Notes: generated by a model from the sequence alone, not told the origin. A DNA stretch of 46,496 bases from Candidatus Peribacter sp. (GCA_030647195.1 JAUSKD010000018.1:1-46496); one strand, 5' to 3'; positions 37,516-45,232 are shown, numbered from the stretch's first letter. Program-made: numbers and translations.

Positions 37516-37911
37516 CTAACCCTGCGCAATGGCATTCAGAACCCCATTCACGAACTTGCCGCTCTCGGCGGTGCCGTACTCCTTTGCGATCTCAATGGCC
37601 TCGTTCATCACGACAGCCGGAGGTGCCTCTTTGAGAAAGAGAAGCTCGTAGGCGCCCACGAACAGGACACAGCGCGAAATGGGATCCATGCGTTCCAGCG
37701 TCCAGCCGGGAGCATGCACGGCCACGGCACTTTTCAGCTCCTCTTCCTTCTCGGCAATGCCGAGGAGAAGTTGCTCTGCAAACGGCCGATCCATCTCGCC
37801 CAATTCACCCGCATTCCGCTCCAGTGCCTCCGTCTCATCACAGGGACGACGCTCGCGCTCGAAGAGAGTCTGCATAACGGCAATCCGGGAGAGGTGACGG
37901 CGTCGGGCCAT
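37516..37911 (-). CDS. nusB: Transcription antitermination factor NusB
   Basis: NusB binds boxA RNA with ribosomal protein S10 in rRNA antitermination. The 131-aa protein has the all-helical family layout: MARRRHLSRIAVMQTLFE at the start, RCVLFVGAYELLF (about 80-92), and the C-terminal signature PPAVVMNEAIEIAKEYGT followed by KFVNGVLNAIA. Length is typical. The ATG is preceded by the C/T-rich CCTTCGCTCTTTCCGCTCTTCC and no Shine-Dalgarno. The gene starts 26 nt after the stop of the small basic protein gene, so the two are probably co-transcribed. Confidence 0.93.
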   Translation of the reverse strand: MARRRHLSRIAVMQTLFERERRPCDETEALERNAGELGEMDRPFAEQLLLGIAEKEEELKSAVAVHAPGWTLERMDPISRCVLFVGAYELLFLKEAPPAVVMNEAIEIAKEYGTAESGKFVNGVLNAIAQG

Positions 37912-37937
37912 GGAAGAGCGGAAAGAGCGAAGGCGTT

Positions 37938-38123
37938 TTAAGCCTTGATCCGTGTGATGCCCTTCAGGGCCTTCGCCGCCTTCTTCTTCGGGGCGGCCAG
38001 AGAACCGTACGGGGAACGTTGCTTGTTCAAAAGCTTACGGATGCGCTTCTGCACGTAGATGGAATGCTGCCGTCTGCCGCGGCTTTTCTCGCGCCGTTTC
38101 TTGGGTGTAGGACGTTTGGACAT
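37938..38123 (-). CDS. rpmF: Small basic protein, probably ribosomal protein bL32
   Basis: This 61-aa, strongly basic protein starts MSKRPTPKKRREKSRGRRQH. The N-terminal PKxKxxxSRxxRRxH pattern resembles the bL32 signature with a two-residue shift, and the Pro-Lys-Lys cluster recurs near its C-terminus. bL32 genes often lie near rnc and plsX or fabH; here nusB and rnc follow. The zinc cysteines of some bL32 proteins are absent. It could instead be another small RNA-binding protein. A promoter (TTGCAC-17-TACCCT) ends 8 nt before the ATG. Confidence 0.6.
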   Translation of the reverse strand: MSKRPTPKKRREKSRGRRQHSIYVQKRIRKLLNKQRSPYGSLAAPKKKAAKALKGITRIKA

Positions 38124-38131
38124 ACCGGCCT

Positions 38132-38160
38132 AGGGTAGAGGAGAACAAAGGGTGGTGCAA
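38132..38160 (-). promoter_or_regulatory. Candidate promoter for the bL32-like gene
   Basis: The minus strand reads TTGCAC (plus 38155-38160), 17 nt, TACCCT (plus 38132-38137), then 8 nt to ATG at 38123. The -10 match is weak, but spacing and position fit the leaderless pattern here. Confidence 0.45.
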
Positions 38161-38169
38161 AGAAAAATG

Positions 38170-38280
38170 CAGGGAAACGTGTGTTTCGGGAATAGGGAAT
38201 TAGGGAACTCGGGGGCTCAGGAAGGAGGCATACGAAAAAAACCTGGTTCCCTAGTTCCCTCATCCCTAGTTCCCTATCGT
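38170..38280. repeat. Paired inverted tandem repeats between the BI-1 and bL32-like genes
   Basis: The left arm, with GGGAATAGGGAATTAGGGAAC (about 38189-38212), pairs with the right arm of GTTCCCTAGTTCCCTCATCCC (about 38252-38280) with further TTCCCTA units. The arms are built from 7-nt units, GGGAATA/TTCCCTA type. Likely terminator or RNA-end structure. Confidence 0.8.
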
Positions 38281-38963
38281 CGGTTACCCGAGAGCGCGAG
38301 CATGAAACGGAGGATATACAGGAACAGATTGAAAATATCGAGGTAGAGGCTCAAGGCCAGCAAGAAAGGATTGGCGCCGAGGCGACCGAGGGCCTGCACG
38401 CGCTGTACGTCATAGGCGGTGAATGCCGCGAAGAGCACCACCCCGATGCCCGAGATCACCACTTCTGCCCCGCCGGTGCGAAGTTGAGGGACGAAGAGTT
38501 GGAGGAGCGCGATCACGATGAGCCCGATCAACCCCATGAAGAGCATCCTCCCCATTCCCGACAGATCCGCCTTTGTCGTAAGTGCGAAGACCGCGGAGCC
38601 CGCCGCCATGAAGATCGTGGCGAGCGATGCATTGAGCAGAATGGATGCACCGTTCACATACCCCACAAGCACGTAGAGAATGTACGGCGTCACCGTGAGA
38701 CCGGAGAGCAGGGGGAATATCGCGAACAGGATCATGTTGAGAGGCGATGAGCGCACCCACATCCCTGAAGTAAAGATCAGAATGAGCTCGGCAATAAGAA
38801 ACACGATCTGCACCCCCGAACCGACCAGAATCCGCGCATAGGCAAGCCCCAGAAAGATCCCCACAGCCGTCAGAGCGAGGGCGAGGGCGAAGAGGCCGTA
38901 CACCTTGGCTTCGGAGGAGGAATCGAGGACGACCGGCCGACTGCGGATGGAGGTGAATGCCAT
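38274..38963 (-). CDS. Bax-inhibitor-1/YccA family membrane protein
   Basis: The open frame extends far upstream, but the ATG at 38961-38963 is preferred: it gives a 229-aa protein of BI-1 length. A promoter (TTGCAT-16-TATCAT) ends 8 nt before it, and the upstream extension is antisense to the pilin-like gene. Seven hydrophobic helices are visible (about 22-45, 50-68, 75-93, 95-125, 138-158, 165-185, 200-225). The last part contains FTAYDVQRV and the C-terminal LSLYLDIFNLFLYILR, which match the family's helix 6-7 region with its conserved Asp. Family members are thought to be pH-sensitive calcium leak channels; the role here is unknown. It is divergently transcribed from the pilin-like genes. 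Confidence 0.9.
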   Translation of the reverse strand: MAFTSIRSRPVVLDSSSEAKVYGLFALALALTAVGIFLGLAYARILVGSGVQIVFLIAELILIFTSGMWVRSSPLNMILFAIFPLLSGLTVTPYILYVLVGYVNGASILLNASLATIFMAAGSAVFALTTKADLSGMGRMLFMGLIGLIVIALLQLFVPQLRTGGAEVVISGIGVVLFAAFTAYDVQRVQALGRLGANPFLLALSLYLDIFNLFLYILRFMLALSGNRR

Positions 38964-38971
38964 AGATCCCC

Positions 38972-38999
38972 ATGATAGAGAGGGGGCGGAGGAATGCAA
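38972..38999 (-). promoter_or_regulatory. Promoter of the BI-1 family gene (leaderless)
   Basis: TTGCAT (plus 38994-38999), 16 nt, TATCAT (plus 38972-38977), 8 nt before ATG at 38963. Confidence 0.65.
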
Positions 39000-39061
39000 T
39001 TGCGCTGACTGAAGCCTCGTACAGGCAACCTGTCTTCGCCGTAGCCACAGCACACGATTTC

Positions 39062-39070
39062 TGGTACAAT
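39062..39070 (+). promoter_or_regulatory. Extended -10 promoter of the pilin-like operon
   Basis: CTGGTACAAT includes an extended TGG and TACAAT (39065-39070), 10 nt before ATG at 39081. The sequence TGGTACAAT plus TGGATTT before the start nearly repeats that of the 2006-aa gene. No clear -35. Confidence 0.65.
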
Positions 39071-39080
39071 ACATGGATTT

Positions 39081-39890
39081 ATGCGAAAGCTCTTCATTGC
39101 CCTCTCCGCAGTCGGCGCCGCCCTGCTCCCACAGGCCGCACTTGCGGCCTCGAACCCGAATCCGGCCATCATCCAGACGTGCGTCGTGCCCGGGATTTCC
39201 TGCCTCGGAGGCGATCTGGCCTCCTACATCAACTCCACGATTCTGGACGGGGCGCGCTTCGCCTTCACGGGACTGCTGTTCGGCGCCATCCTCTACTACG
39301 GCATCAAACTCCTCGTCATGCCCGAAAGTGACTCCGCCGTCACCGAAACGAAGCAGGCCTTTGAGTACGCGATATTCGGCACCATCCTCATGCTCGGTGC
39401 CGGGCTGATCGCCGGGAGCTTCGTGACAGGCGGCGTGGTGAACCCTGCGGGGTTGAATACGGTCCTCGACACCGTCGTGACCTTCATGAAGGCGCTCGTG
39501 GCAACCGCCCTGCTCGTCAATATCACCATTCAGGGATTTAACATGATCATGGCAACGGACGAGGGCGGAGTCACCAAGGCACGCACGAAATTCCTCCATG
39601 GAGTCTACGGGGCGGCAATCGTCCTGCTTGCGTCGCCCATCGTGAACATGCTGTACGACAAAAATGCTTCCGCCGGGGAAATCGAGCTCAAGGGGATCGC
39701 CAATTACGTCATTACCATCTTCGGCCTGCTTGCCGTGGTCGCCCTGATCGTGAGCGGCATCCTGCTCGTGATCTCGGTGGACGAGAGCTTCAAGGACCGG
39801 GCGAAGAAACTGGCAACCGCCAGCCTTGTTGCGCTGATCGTGGTGATTTCCGCCGGTGCGCTGATCAACTTCTTCATTATCACAGGATGA
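39081..39890 (+). CDS. VirB2/T4SS-pilin-like membrane protein with three hairpin repeats (first of two)
   Basis: This 269-aa protein has a signal peptide (about 1-22, ending LAA) and six further hydrophobic helices in three pairs. Each pair has a short charged loop: PESDSAVTETKQAFEYA (about 81-97), TDEGGVTKARTKF (about 160-172), and SVDESFKDRAKKLATA (about 233-248). This matches the two-helix VirB2/TrbC pilin layout repeated three times. Two cysteines near residues 34-41 may form a disulfide. VirB2 is the pilus subunit of type IV secretion systems. Many CPR genomes carry pilin-like proteins without a full T4SS; no VirB4 or VirD4 is in the window. The next gene overlaps by 4 nt (ATGA), so they are coupled. 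Confidence 0.75.
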   Translation: MRKLFIALSAVGAALLPQAALAASNPNPAIIQTCVVPGISCLGGDLASYINSTILDGARFAFTGLLFGAILYYGIKLLVMPESDSAVTETKQAFEYAIFGTILMLGAGLIAGSFVTGGVVNPAGLNTVLDTVVTFMKALVATALLVNITIQGFNMIMATDEGGVTKARTKFLHGVYGAAIVLLASPIVNMLYDKNASAGEIELKGIANYVITIFGLLAVVALIVSGILLVISVDESFKDRAKKLATASLVALIVVISAGALINFFIITG

Positions 39891-40693
39891 TGCCACGCCA
39901 AGCACTTCGCTGGCTTTTGACTCTGGGTCTCTGGACGGTTCCGGTCGCCGCCTGCGCCTTCTTTGAGGACACGATTCAGCATGTGGGCGGAGCCCTGCCC
40001 AACGCCATCGGATCGACCGAGTTCGGCGGCATCTTCCAGACGATCATCGAATCCTTCGTCGGCGTCGCCACGATCGTCGGCATCTTCATGATCGTCCGTG
40101 CGGGCCTGGCTCTGACCGTCAGTCAGGATGAAGGGCAATTCGAAAAGACGAAGAAATCGATCATCGCTGTTTCCGTCGCGCTCATCATCATCAACTTAGC
40201 CCCGCGCGTCGCCGAGGCCTTTTTGGCCTACCAGGGCGGCGGCGCAGGCATCCTCGACACGGAAATCCGCGGCTTACTGAGCTTCTTCGAGACCGTGGCA
40301 GCCATCACGGCCGTCATCTTCCTCATTGTGAGCGGTATCCGCGCCGTGATCAGTTACGGGGGAGAAGACGGGACCGCTCATTTGAAACGCGCGATCTTCG
40401 GCATCGGCGCGGGCATCCTGCTCATTGCTGCGAAACTGCTGATCCTGAATGCAGTCGTGGTGGAGCGCACTCCCAGCGGCATTCTCTCCATCATCTCCAA
40501 ATTCATGCAGGTACTGCTCGGGTTCGGAGCCTTCGTCGCCACCATCGTGCTCATCTGGGCGGGACTGCTGATGATCGTGAATCTGGGCAAGGACGAGCAG
40601 TACACACGGGCGAAAAACCTCGTCGTCCGCGTTGCATTGGGGCTCATTGTGATCCTCGTGAGTTTTGCCCTTGTACGTTTCGTGATCGAGTAG
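39887..40693 (+). CDS. VirB2/T4SS-pilin-like membrane protein with three hairpin repeats (second of two)
   Basis: This 268-aa protein has a hydrophobic N-terminus (about 8-23) and three helix-loop-helix pairs. The loops are SQDEGQFEKTKKS (about 79-91), GGEDGTAHLKRAIFG (about 157-171) and NLGKDEQYTRAKNLVVRV (about 230-247), matching the loops of the preceding gene at the same places. The two are clear paralogs. The ATG overlaps the upstream stop by 4 nt, so both should be made in equal amounts and may form a complex. Two adjacent ATG codons are at the start. A pilus, channel or fusion of secretion subunits is possible; no neighbouring T4SS motor gene is seen. Confidence 0.75.
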   Translation: MMPRQALRWLLTLGLWTVPVAACAFFEDTIQHVGGALPNAIGSTEFGGIFQTIIESFVGVATIVGIFMIVRAGLALTVSQDEGQFEKTKKSIIAVSVALIIINLAPRVAEAFLAYQGGGAGILDTEIRGLLSFFETVAAITAVIFLIVSGIRAVISYGGEDGTAHLKRAIFGIGAGILLIAAKLLILNAVVVERTPSGILSIISKFMQVLLGFGAFVATIVLIWAGLLMIVNLGKDEQYTRAKNLVVRVALGLIVILVSFALVRFVIE

Positions 40694-40740
40694 GGCGCAC
40701 ACACATTCGGGAACGGGACAAAACGAGTGACAGCACCGGA

Positions 40741-41013
40741 TCAGACAGCTTCATCTATGGCCTGGTACCCGCGTCGGGCTTGTACCTGGGCTCGCAGGGC
40801 ATCCCATGCATCGTATTGTTCCGAAGCACCCGAAGCGTCGGGCTGCCCCGCCAGATCGCTCTGCCGTTGGTCCAATGCATCCAGGATCTGCGCGACAACT
40901 GTTTCGGAATAGCCCTCCAGCCGCGCAGCAACCGCTTCCGCGTCGGGCAGAGCAGAAAGCTCCTCCAGTTTCTGCTGAATATCGGGGGAAATGCGCAGTG
41001 TGTCCGATGGCAT
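40741..41013 (-). CDS. Small acidic protein, unknown function
   Basis: This frame encodes a 90-aa protein starting MPSDTLRISPDIQQKLEE. A start 9 codons earlier (41040) is possible, but the ATG at 41013 is preceded by the C/T-rich CACTCCTTTCCCCTCATTGC, as before other genes here. The product is acidic, Ala/Gln/Glu-rich and helical, with no membrane segment. No family recognised. It follows glgP (stop 41110; gap 96 nt), possibly in the same transcript. A longer frame on the plus strand across this site is antisense to glgP and is not supported. Confidence 0.55.
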   Translation of the reverse strand: MPSDTLRISPDIQQKLEELSALPDAEAVAARLEGYSETVVAQILDALDQRQSDLAGQPDASGASEQYDAWDALRAQVQARRGYQAIDEAV

Positions 41014-41109
41014 GCAATGAGGGGAAAGGAGTGTTGGCATTGTCGCGGTCTGCCGTCCTGCGTCAAGAAAAAACCGCGGATCGACGACCTTCGTTCCGAA
41101 ACTACCTCC

Positions 41110-42771
41110 TCAGACATTCCACGCCTTCTGCAGATACTCCTGAACGCAGCGGTTCGCGTTGAAGTACCCGAGGAGCCCGATGGCGCGCTTCATGCGGCGG
41201 ATCCAGCGCGCACGCCCGGCATAGTAGTACTCGGGGATGATCTGATACATAAGCTCGGTGTAGATATCCTCCGCATCGATCGAACGCGCCGTATCGTCCG
41301 AAGCGGCCTGCACGAGCGGCCCGATCCTCCATCCGGCTTCCGGATCGCGCTCGTAGCCCTCGATCCACCAGCCATCGAGCGTGGAGAAGTTGAGCACGCC
41401 GTTGAGGCACGCCTTCATGCCGGAGGTCCCCGATGCTTCATGCAGGCGCATGGGAGTATTGAGCCAGACATCCGCTCCCTGCACGAGAAGTCTGGCGAGA
41501 TCGGGATTGTAATTCTCGAGGTAGGCAATCTTCACTTTGTCCTTGAGTGCACGGGATCGCTCCACCATGCGCTGGATCACCCCCTGCGCAAACGCATCGA
41601 ATGGGTGGGCGTTGCCCGAGTGCACGATCTGCACCCGCCCATGACACACATCCGCCAGACGCTCGAGATTGCTGTACAGAAGCTCCGGCTGCTTGTACGA
41701 AACAACCCGGCGCGCGCTCGCGATCGTCAGAATTTCCGGATCGAATGCAAGGCCCGTCCGCCGGTTCACCTCTGCCATCAGGCGCATCTTGGCCGACTGA
41801 TGGGCCTGCCATAATTCGCCGTCTTCGAAATCGCGGCAGGTGGATGCGAGAAGGGAAGGATCCTCTCTCCAGCCCTTGCTCCTGCGATCGAAGAGCGCCT
41901 GCATCTCGGGGCTGGACCACGTGAGGTGATGGACGCCGTTGGTGATGGCATCGATCGATACTCCCGGGAACATGCGTCGCGACACCTCGGCATGAATGCG
42001 CGATACGCCGCAGGTGAAGCGGCTCATCGTCATAGCGAGCTTCGTCATCGAAAGTGCGTTCTCCCCGGCGATCTTGCGGATGTGCCACGGAAGGTTGTCG
42101 CCCGCAATATGCTGCGCAAGGTCATACGGAAACACGTCGTGTCCGGCCTCGATGGGCGTGTGCGTGGTGAAGGCGCAGGACCGCCGAACATCCTCATCCT
42201 TCCACTGCCGCTCACGGAGAAGCTCGAGCGTGAGGAATGCCGCATGGCCCTCGTTCATGTGGTATGTGCCGATGTCGGCGTAACCAAGGGCGCGCAACAT
42301 GCGAACCCCGCCGATGCCCAGCACCAGCTCCTGCCGGATGCGCATGGCCTGGTCGCCACCATAGAGCCTGTGCGTGATGCGATGCACCTCGGGCGGGTTT
42401 TCGGGCAGGCTGGTATCGAGAAAGATCACCGGAACCGTCCCCTTTGCGCCTTTGAGATCCAGCTTCCATGCACCCACGACCACCGGCTGTCCCTCAATGG
42501 TCACCGTGACGCGCTCGGGAAGACGCTTGAGGTATGCCGCCTGATCCCATTCGATTTCCTCGTATCGCTGGGAACCATCCGGATTGAGGGTCTGCCGAAG
42601 GTAGCCGTGCTTCCAGCAACCGGTCACGCACACGGCGTTCACTCCCATGTCCGCGCAGGACTGCATCAGATCCGCCGTGAGAATGCCGAGTCCCCCTGCA
42701 TAGGTGGGAATGGCACTCTTGAGGCCGATTTCCATCGAGAAGTAGGCGACGGTGAGGGGTGTTTGAGACAT
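41110..42771 (-). CDS. glgP: Alpha-glucan (glycogen) phosphorylase, short type
   Basis: The enzyme releases glucose-1-phosphate from glycogen-like glucans using phosphate and PLP. This 553-aa protein matches the short phosphorylase family: AYFSMEIGLKSAIPTYAGGLG at the start (substrate glycine-rich loop), YHMNEGHAAF (about 178-187), and the active-site/PLP region RRVVSYKQPELLYSN (about 364-378), with MRLHEASGTSGMKACLNG (about 442-459) carrying the PLP lysine. E. coli-type enzymes are ~800 aa; this shorter class is normal. Start is ATG at 42769-42771; TATAAT lies 16 nt upstream. No glycogen synthase or branching enzyme is in the window. The phosphoglucomutase-type gene 0.6 kb away could use its product. 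Confidence 0.93.
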   Translation of the reverse strand: MSQTPLTVAYFSMEIGLKSAIPTYAGGLGILTADLMQSCADMGVNAVCVTGCWKHGYLRQTLNPDGSQRYEEIEWDQAAYLKRLPERVTVTIEGQPVVVGAWKLDLKGAKGTVPVIFLDTSLPENPPEVHRITHRLYGGDQAMRIRQELVLGIGGVRMLRALGYADIGTYHMNEGHAAFLTLELLRERQWKDEDVRRSCAFTTHTPIEAGHDVFPYDLAQHIAGDNLPWHIRKIAGENALSMTKLAMTMSRFTCGVSRIHAEVSRRMFPGVSIDAITNGVHHLTWSSPEMQALFDRRSKGWREDPSLLASTCRDFEDGELWQAHQSAKMRLMAEVNRRTGLAFDPEILTIASARRVVSYKQPELLYSNLERLADVCHGRVQIVHSGNAHPFDAFAQGVIQRMVERSRALKDKVKIAYLENYNPDLARLLVQGADVWLNTPMRLHEASGTSGMKACLNGVLNFSTLDGWWIEGYERDPEAGWRIGPLVQAASDDTARSIDAEDIYTELMYQIIPEYYYAGRARWIRRMKRAIGLLGYFNANRCVQEYLQKAWNV

Positions 42772-42787
42772 GTGTGGATTATGTATT

Positions 42788-42793
42788 ATTATA
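42788..42793 (-). promoter_or_regulatory. -10 box of glgP in an AT-rich patch
   Basis: TATAAT on the minus strand, 16 nt before the ATG at 42771. TTCCAT lies 17 nt upstream as a poor -35. The ~45-nt AT-rich patch (about 42772-42815) is unlike the GC-rich surroundings. Confidence 0.55.
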
Positions 42794-42844
42794 CAATATT
42801 ATTGATTTATATGGAAGCTCTCCCCTGACCGTTGCGAACAGACC

Positions 42845-43216
42845 TCAATTGGCTGTCATGCGATCCAGACGGTCAAACACTGCAGGATCAATCCCCTCCT
42901 CCCCTCCCATCACGCAAAGGTACACCCGTCTTCCGATCTGGTCGGTATGGAAACAGATATAGAGCGTGACATCCACATTCGTTAATTCATGATCAGCAAT
43001 CTTCGGATGCGAACCATTCGGCAGAAACACCCTTTCCAGTTCTGGATTCAAATCTCTCAGGACATAGCGGACGCGTCCAAGAAGTTGCTTGAAATCGTCA
43101 TCCTCAATTTCCTGCAGCCACACAGGTCTCCTCTGGCCATCCTCGCAGAACAGCATTTCATCCTTGCACGTATCTGCAAGATCAGCGGGCCGCATTTCTC
43201 CGAGACATATTTTCAT
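42845..43216 (-). CDS. Small protein, 123 aa, unknown function
   Basis: The start at 43214-43216 (MKICLGEMRPADLAD) is chosen because a promoter, TTGACA-18-TATGGT, ends 14 nt before it. An in-frame TTG at 43273 lies upstream of that promoter. The product has a Cys at about residue 4 and others near 16, 23 and 97, and predicted mixed alpha/beta structure with an acidic stretch (EIEDDDF). No membrane segment. It is upstream of glgP on the same strand (73 nt between). No family recognised; a role in regulating the phosphorylase is only speculation. Confidence 0.6.
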   Translation of the reverse strand: MKICLGEMRPADLADTCKDEMLFCEDGQRRPVWLQEIEDDDFKQLLGRVRYVLRDLNPELERVFLPNGSHPKIADHELTNVDVTLYICFHTDQIGRRVYLCVMGGEEGIDPAVFDRLDRMTAN

Positions 43217-43230
43217 GACAGGAGCGGTCG

Positions 43231-43260
43231 ACCATAGGACAAACGGACAACCTTTGTCAA
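43231..43260 (-). promoter_or_regulatory. Promoter of the 123-aa gene
   Basis: TTGACA (plus 43255-43260), 18 nt, TATGGT (plus 43231-43236) on the minus strand, 14 nt before ATG at 43216. Confidence 0.65.
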
Positions 43261-43278
43261 AGAAACTGAACAAAGGTT
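43249..43278. promoter_or_regulatory. Operator-like inverted repeat at the promoter
   Basis: AACCTTTGT and ACAAAGGTT form a 9-bp inverted repeat around a 12-nt spacer, overlapping the -35 TTGACA of the 123-aa gene. Candidate binding site for a repressor. Confidence 0.5.
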
Positions 43279-43294
43279 TCCAAGACTGAAGACT

Positions 43295-43322
43295 GTGACG
43301 GTATTCTTTTCTCCTCTATTCT
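43295..43322 (+). promoter_or_regulatory. Candidate promoter for the short upstream ORF and phosphomannomutase gene
   Basis: GTGACG (43295-43300), 16 nt, TATTCT (43317-43322), then 7 nt to the ATG at 43330. Confidence 0.45.
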
Positions 43323-43329
43323 ATCAATG

Positions 43330-43419
43330 ATGACATCACTCGATCCTCACCCGACTTCGCTCCTCGCCGACACTCGGAGCTCCGCCGGGCAAGCATCTTC
43401 CACTCTCTCCTTTTCATGA
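43330..43419 (+). CDS. 29-codon upstream ORF whose start copies the next gene's start
   Basis: This short frame begins MTSLDPHPTSLL and stops with TGA that overlaps the ATG of the phosphomannomutase gene (ATGA). Its first seven residues, MTSLDPH, are the same as the first seven of the real enzyme, although the DNA differs at four third-codon positions. Its second part carries a GGAGCTCC palindrome. It may be a leader peptide coupled to the enzyme gene, or the remnant of an insertion that duplicated the start. Function unproven. Confidence 0.35.
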   Translation: MTSLDPHPTSLLADTRSSAGQASSTLSFS

Positions 43420-44804
43420 CTTCTCTGGATCCTCATATTTTTAGAGCTTATGACATCCGGGGAAAAGTCCCCGCGCAGATGAATGAAGAGGTCTACCGCC
43501 TGATCGGGCAGGCCTTCGGTTCCATCGTGCGGGAGCTCTACACGATCGAACGCCCCAGGCTTGTCGTCGGACGCGACATGCGCCCCCACAGCGCCGCGCT
43601 GGAAAATGCACTCATCGAAGGCCTGCTCTCGACCGGCTGCGAAATTCTGGATATCGGCATGACGCCCAGCCCCGTGAACTACTTCGTGATCTGCAACCAA
43701 AAGTTGGACGGGGGGCTGCAGGTGACCGCGAGCCACAACCCGACGGAGGATAACGGCATCAAGCTGCAGATCCGCGACGCCGTCGCATTCGCGGGGGACG
43801 ATATCCAGACGCTGTTCAAAAGGATTCAGTCCGGTGCGTTCCTGACTGGCAAGGGATCGGTGCATCCTCTCGACGGAGTCAGCCCGTACTTAGACTGGAT
43901 CGCGAAGCAATTCGGCCGGTGCGCCGACGGGGCGAAGGTCGTGATCGACACGGGCAACGGCACCTCGGGACCCGTGATGATGGAAGCGCTCAAACGCATC
44001 GGAGCGAAAGTCACCGGGCTCTATCTGGAACCGGACGGGACCTTCCCCAACCATCCCGCGGACCCCAGCAAGCGGTCAACGCTTCAGGAGCTGCAGAAGA
44101 GAGTGAAAGCGGAAAAAGCGGACATCGGCTTCGCCCTCGATGGCGACGGAGACCGGCTGGGTGTGGTGGATGAAACAGGGAACATCCTCAGCTGCGACCA
44201 GACGCTGCTCTTTCTGGCCGAGGATTATCTGAAGCGCTTTCCCGGCAAGCCCGTGGTCTTCACGACCAGCATGTCCTCGACACTGGAAACGGAAATCGCC
44301 AAATGGGGCGGCCAGCCCGTCATGTGCAAAGTCGGCCATTCGTTCGTGGAACACGAAATGCAGAAACTCGGCTCCCCTCTCGGGGGCGAGCAGTCGGGAC
44401 ACTTCTTTCTGGAAGATCTCGCCCACGGGTACGACGATGCCCTGATCGTGGCACTGCAGGTGCTCAAAATTCTCAAGCGCGGAACGGAAACCCTCTCGCA
44501 GCGCCTGGCACACTATCCCAAGGTGTACGTGGCGCAGGAACTGCGCCCTACCTGCCCCGATGACCGCAAATTCCAGATCATCGAGAGCATCACCGGATTT
44601 TTTCAGAAGAGCTACCCGGTGAATACGATGGATGGCGCGCGCATCGATTTCGGCGACGGCGCGTGGTCCAACATCCGGGCGAGCAACACCAGTCCCAAGA
44701 TCTCCATCTGCATCGAAGCGCGCTCTGCCGAGAAGCTGGCGGAAATCGAGAAGCTCATTCTCGAGCACCTGAAGACGTATCCAGAGATCAGCCTGAAAGA
44801 ATGA
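43416..44804 (+). CDS. manB: Phosphomannomutase/phosphoglucomutase
   Basis: The enzyme interconverts hexose-6-phosphate and hexose-1-phosphate. This 462-aa protein has all four signatures of the alpha-D-phosphohexomutase family: active-site Ser in VTASHNPTEDNGIK (about 103-116), the metal loop DGDGDRLG (about 241-248), the sugar-binding GGEQSGH (about 325-331), and the phosphate-binding RASNTSP (about 424-430). Length is typical of bacterial bifunctional PMM/PGM. It would link glycogen phosphorylase output to central metabolism or to nucleotide-sugars for the cell envelope. The start ATG follows a C/T-rich leader and overlaps the stop of the 29-codon ORF; neighbouring small genes are downstream. 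Confidence 0.93.
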   Translation: MTSLDPHIFRAYDIRGKVPAQMNEEVYRLIGQAFGSIVRELYTIERPRLVVGRDMRPHSAALENALIEGLLSTGCEILDIGMTPSPVNYFVICNQKLDGGLQVTASHNPTEDNGIKLQIRDAVAFAGDDIQTLFKRIQSGAFLTGKGSVHPLDGVSPYLDWIAKQFGRCADGAKVVIDTGNGTSGPVMMEALKRIGAKVTGLYLEPDGTFPNHPADPSKRSTLQELQKRVKAEKADIGFALDGDGDRLGVVDETGNILSCDQTLLFLAEDYLKRFPGKPVVFTTSMSSTLETEIAKWGGQPVMCKVGHSFVEHEMQKLGSPLGGEQSGHFFLEDLAHGYDDALIVALQVLKILKRGTETLSQRLAHYPKVYVAQELRPTCPDDRKFQIIESITGFFQKSYPVNTMDGARIDFGDGAWSNIRASNTSPKISICIEARSAEKLAEIEKLILEHLKTYPEISLKE

Positions 44805-44813
44805 GCCTTCTGC

Positions 44814-44841
44814 TTGCACCGCTTTTCAGGCGGCATAGGAT
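44814..44841 (+). promoter_or_regulatory. Candidate promoter for the 80-aa gene
   Basis: TTGCAC (44814-44819), 16 nt, TAGGAT (44836-44841), 9 nt before ATG at 44851. Weak -35. An inverted repeat, GCCTGAAA and TTTTCAGGC, spans the manB stop just before it. Confidence 0.4.
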
Positions 44842-44850
44842 GCGTGCTCT

Positions 44851-45093
44851 ATGCCTTCGCTGTGCATCGAGCCCATCCCACTGGCGGAAGCGTTGCGGAA
44901 TGAAAGGGGGCGCAATGAGGAAATCCTTGAAACAACACGCGTAGCAATCGCTGCACTGCATATCGCAGACCTGCAGTGGGGCACGGCGCACGCTCTGCAG
45001 TGCGCACTCTGGGTGAGAGTCCCATCCGAGGCGATGGCATCCCTGCAGCAATTCCTGGATGAGCACGATATGCGCTATGAGGTCTTTGAATGA
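44851..45093 (+). CDS. Small protein, 80 aa, unknown function
   Basis: This frame starts MPSLCIEPIPLAEALRNERG and ends with YEVFE. It is helical, mildly acidic and soluble, with two cysteines. It starts 46 nt after the manB stop. A weak promoter with the leaderless spacing lies in that gap. No known family is recognised. The C-terminal MASLQQFLDEHDMRYEVFE resembles short ligand-binding or ACT-like ends, but not specifically enough for a call. Confidence 0.55.
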   Translation: MPSLCIEPIPLAEALRNERGRNEEILETTRVAIAALHIADLQWGTAHALQCALWVRVPSEAMASLQQFLDEHDMRYEVFE

Positions 45094-45232
45094 ACGACGG
45101 CAGAGCCTGTGCTTCGAACGACGGAATCACGACACAGCGACTTGCCTTGCCCTATCGATCAAAAAATGCGAAGCCCGCCGCAGACCCGAGTGTCGTCAAG
45201 GGGCGAAGGCGGGTGCTCCACCCCTTCCTATG

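Noticed and set aside
40780-41814. A 344-codon plus-strand open frame over glgP
   Set aside because: Antisense to glgP, which has intact catalytic motifs.
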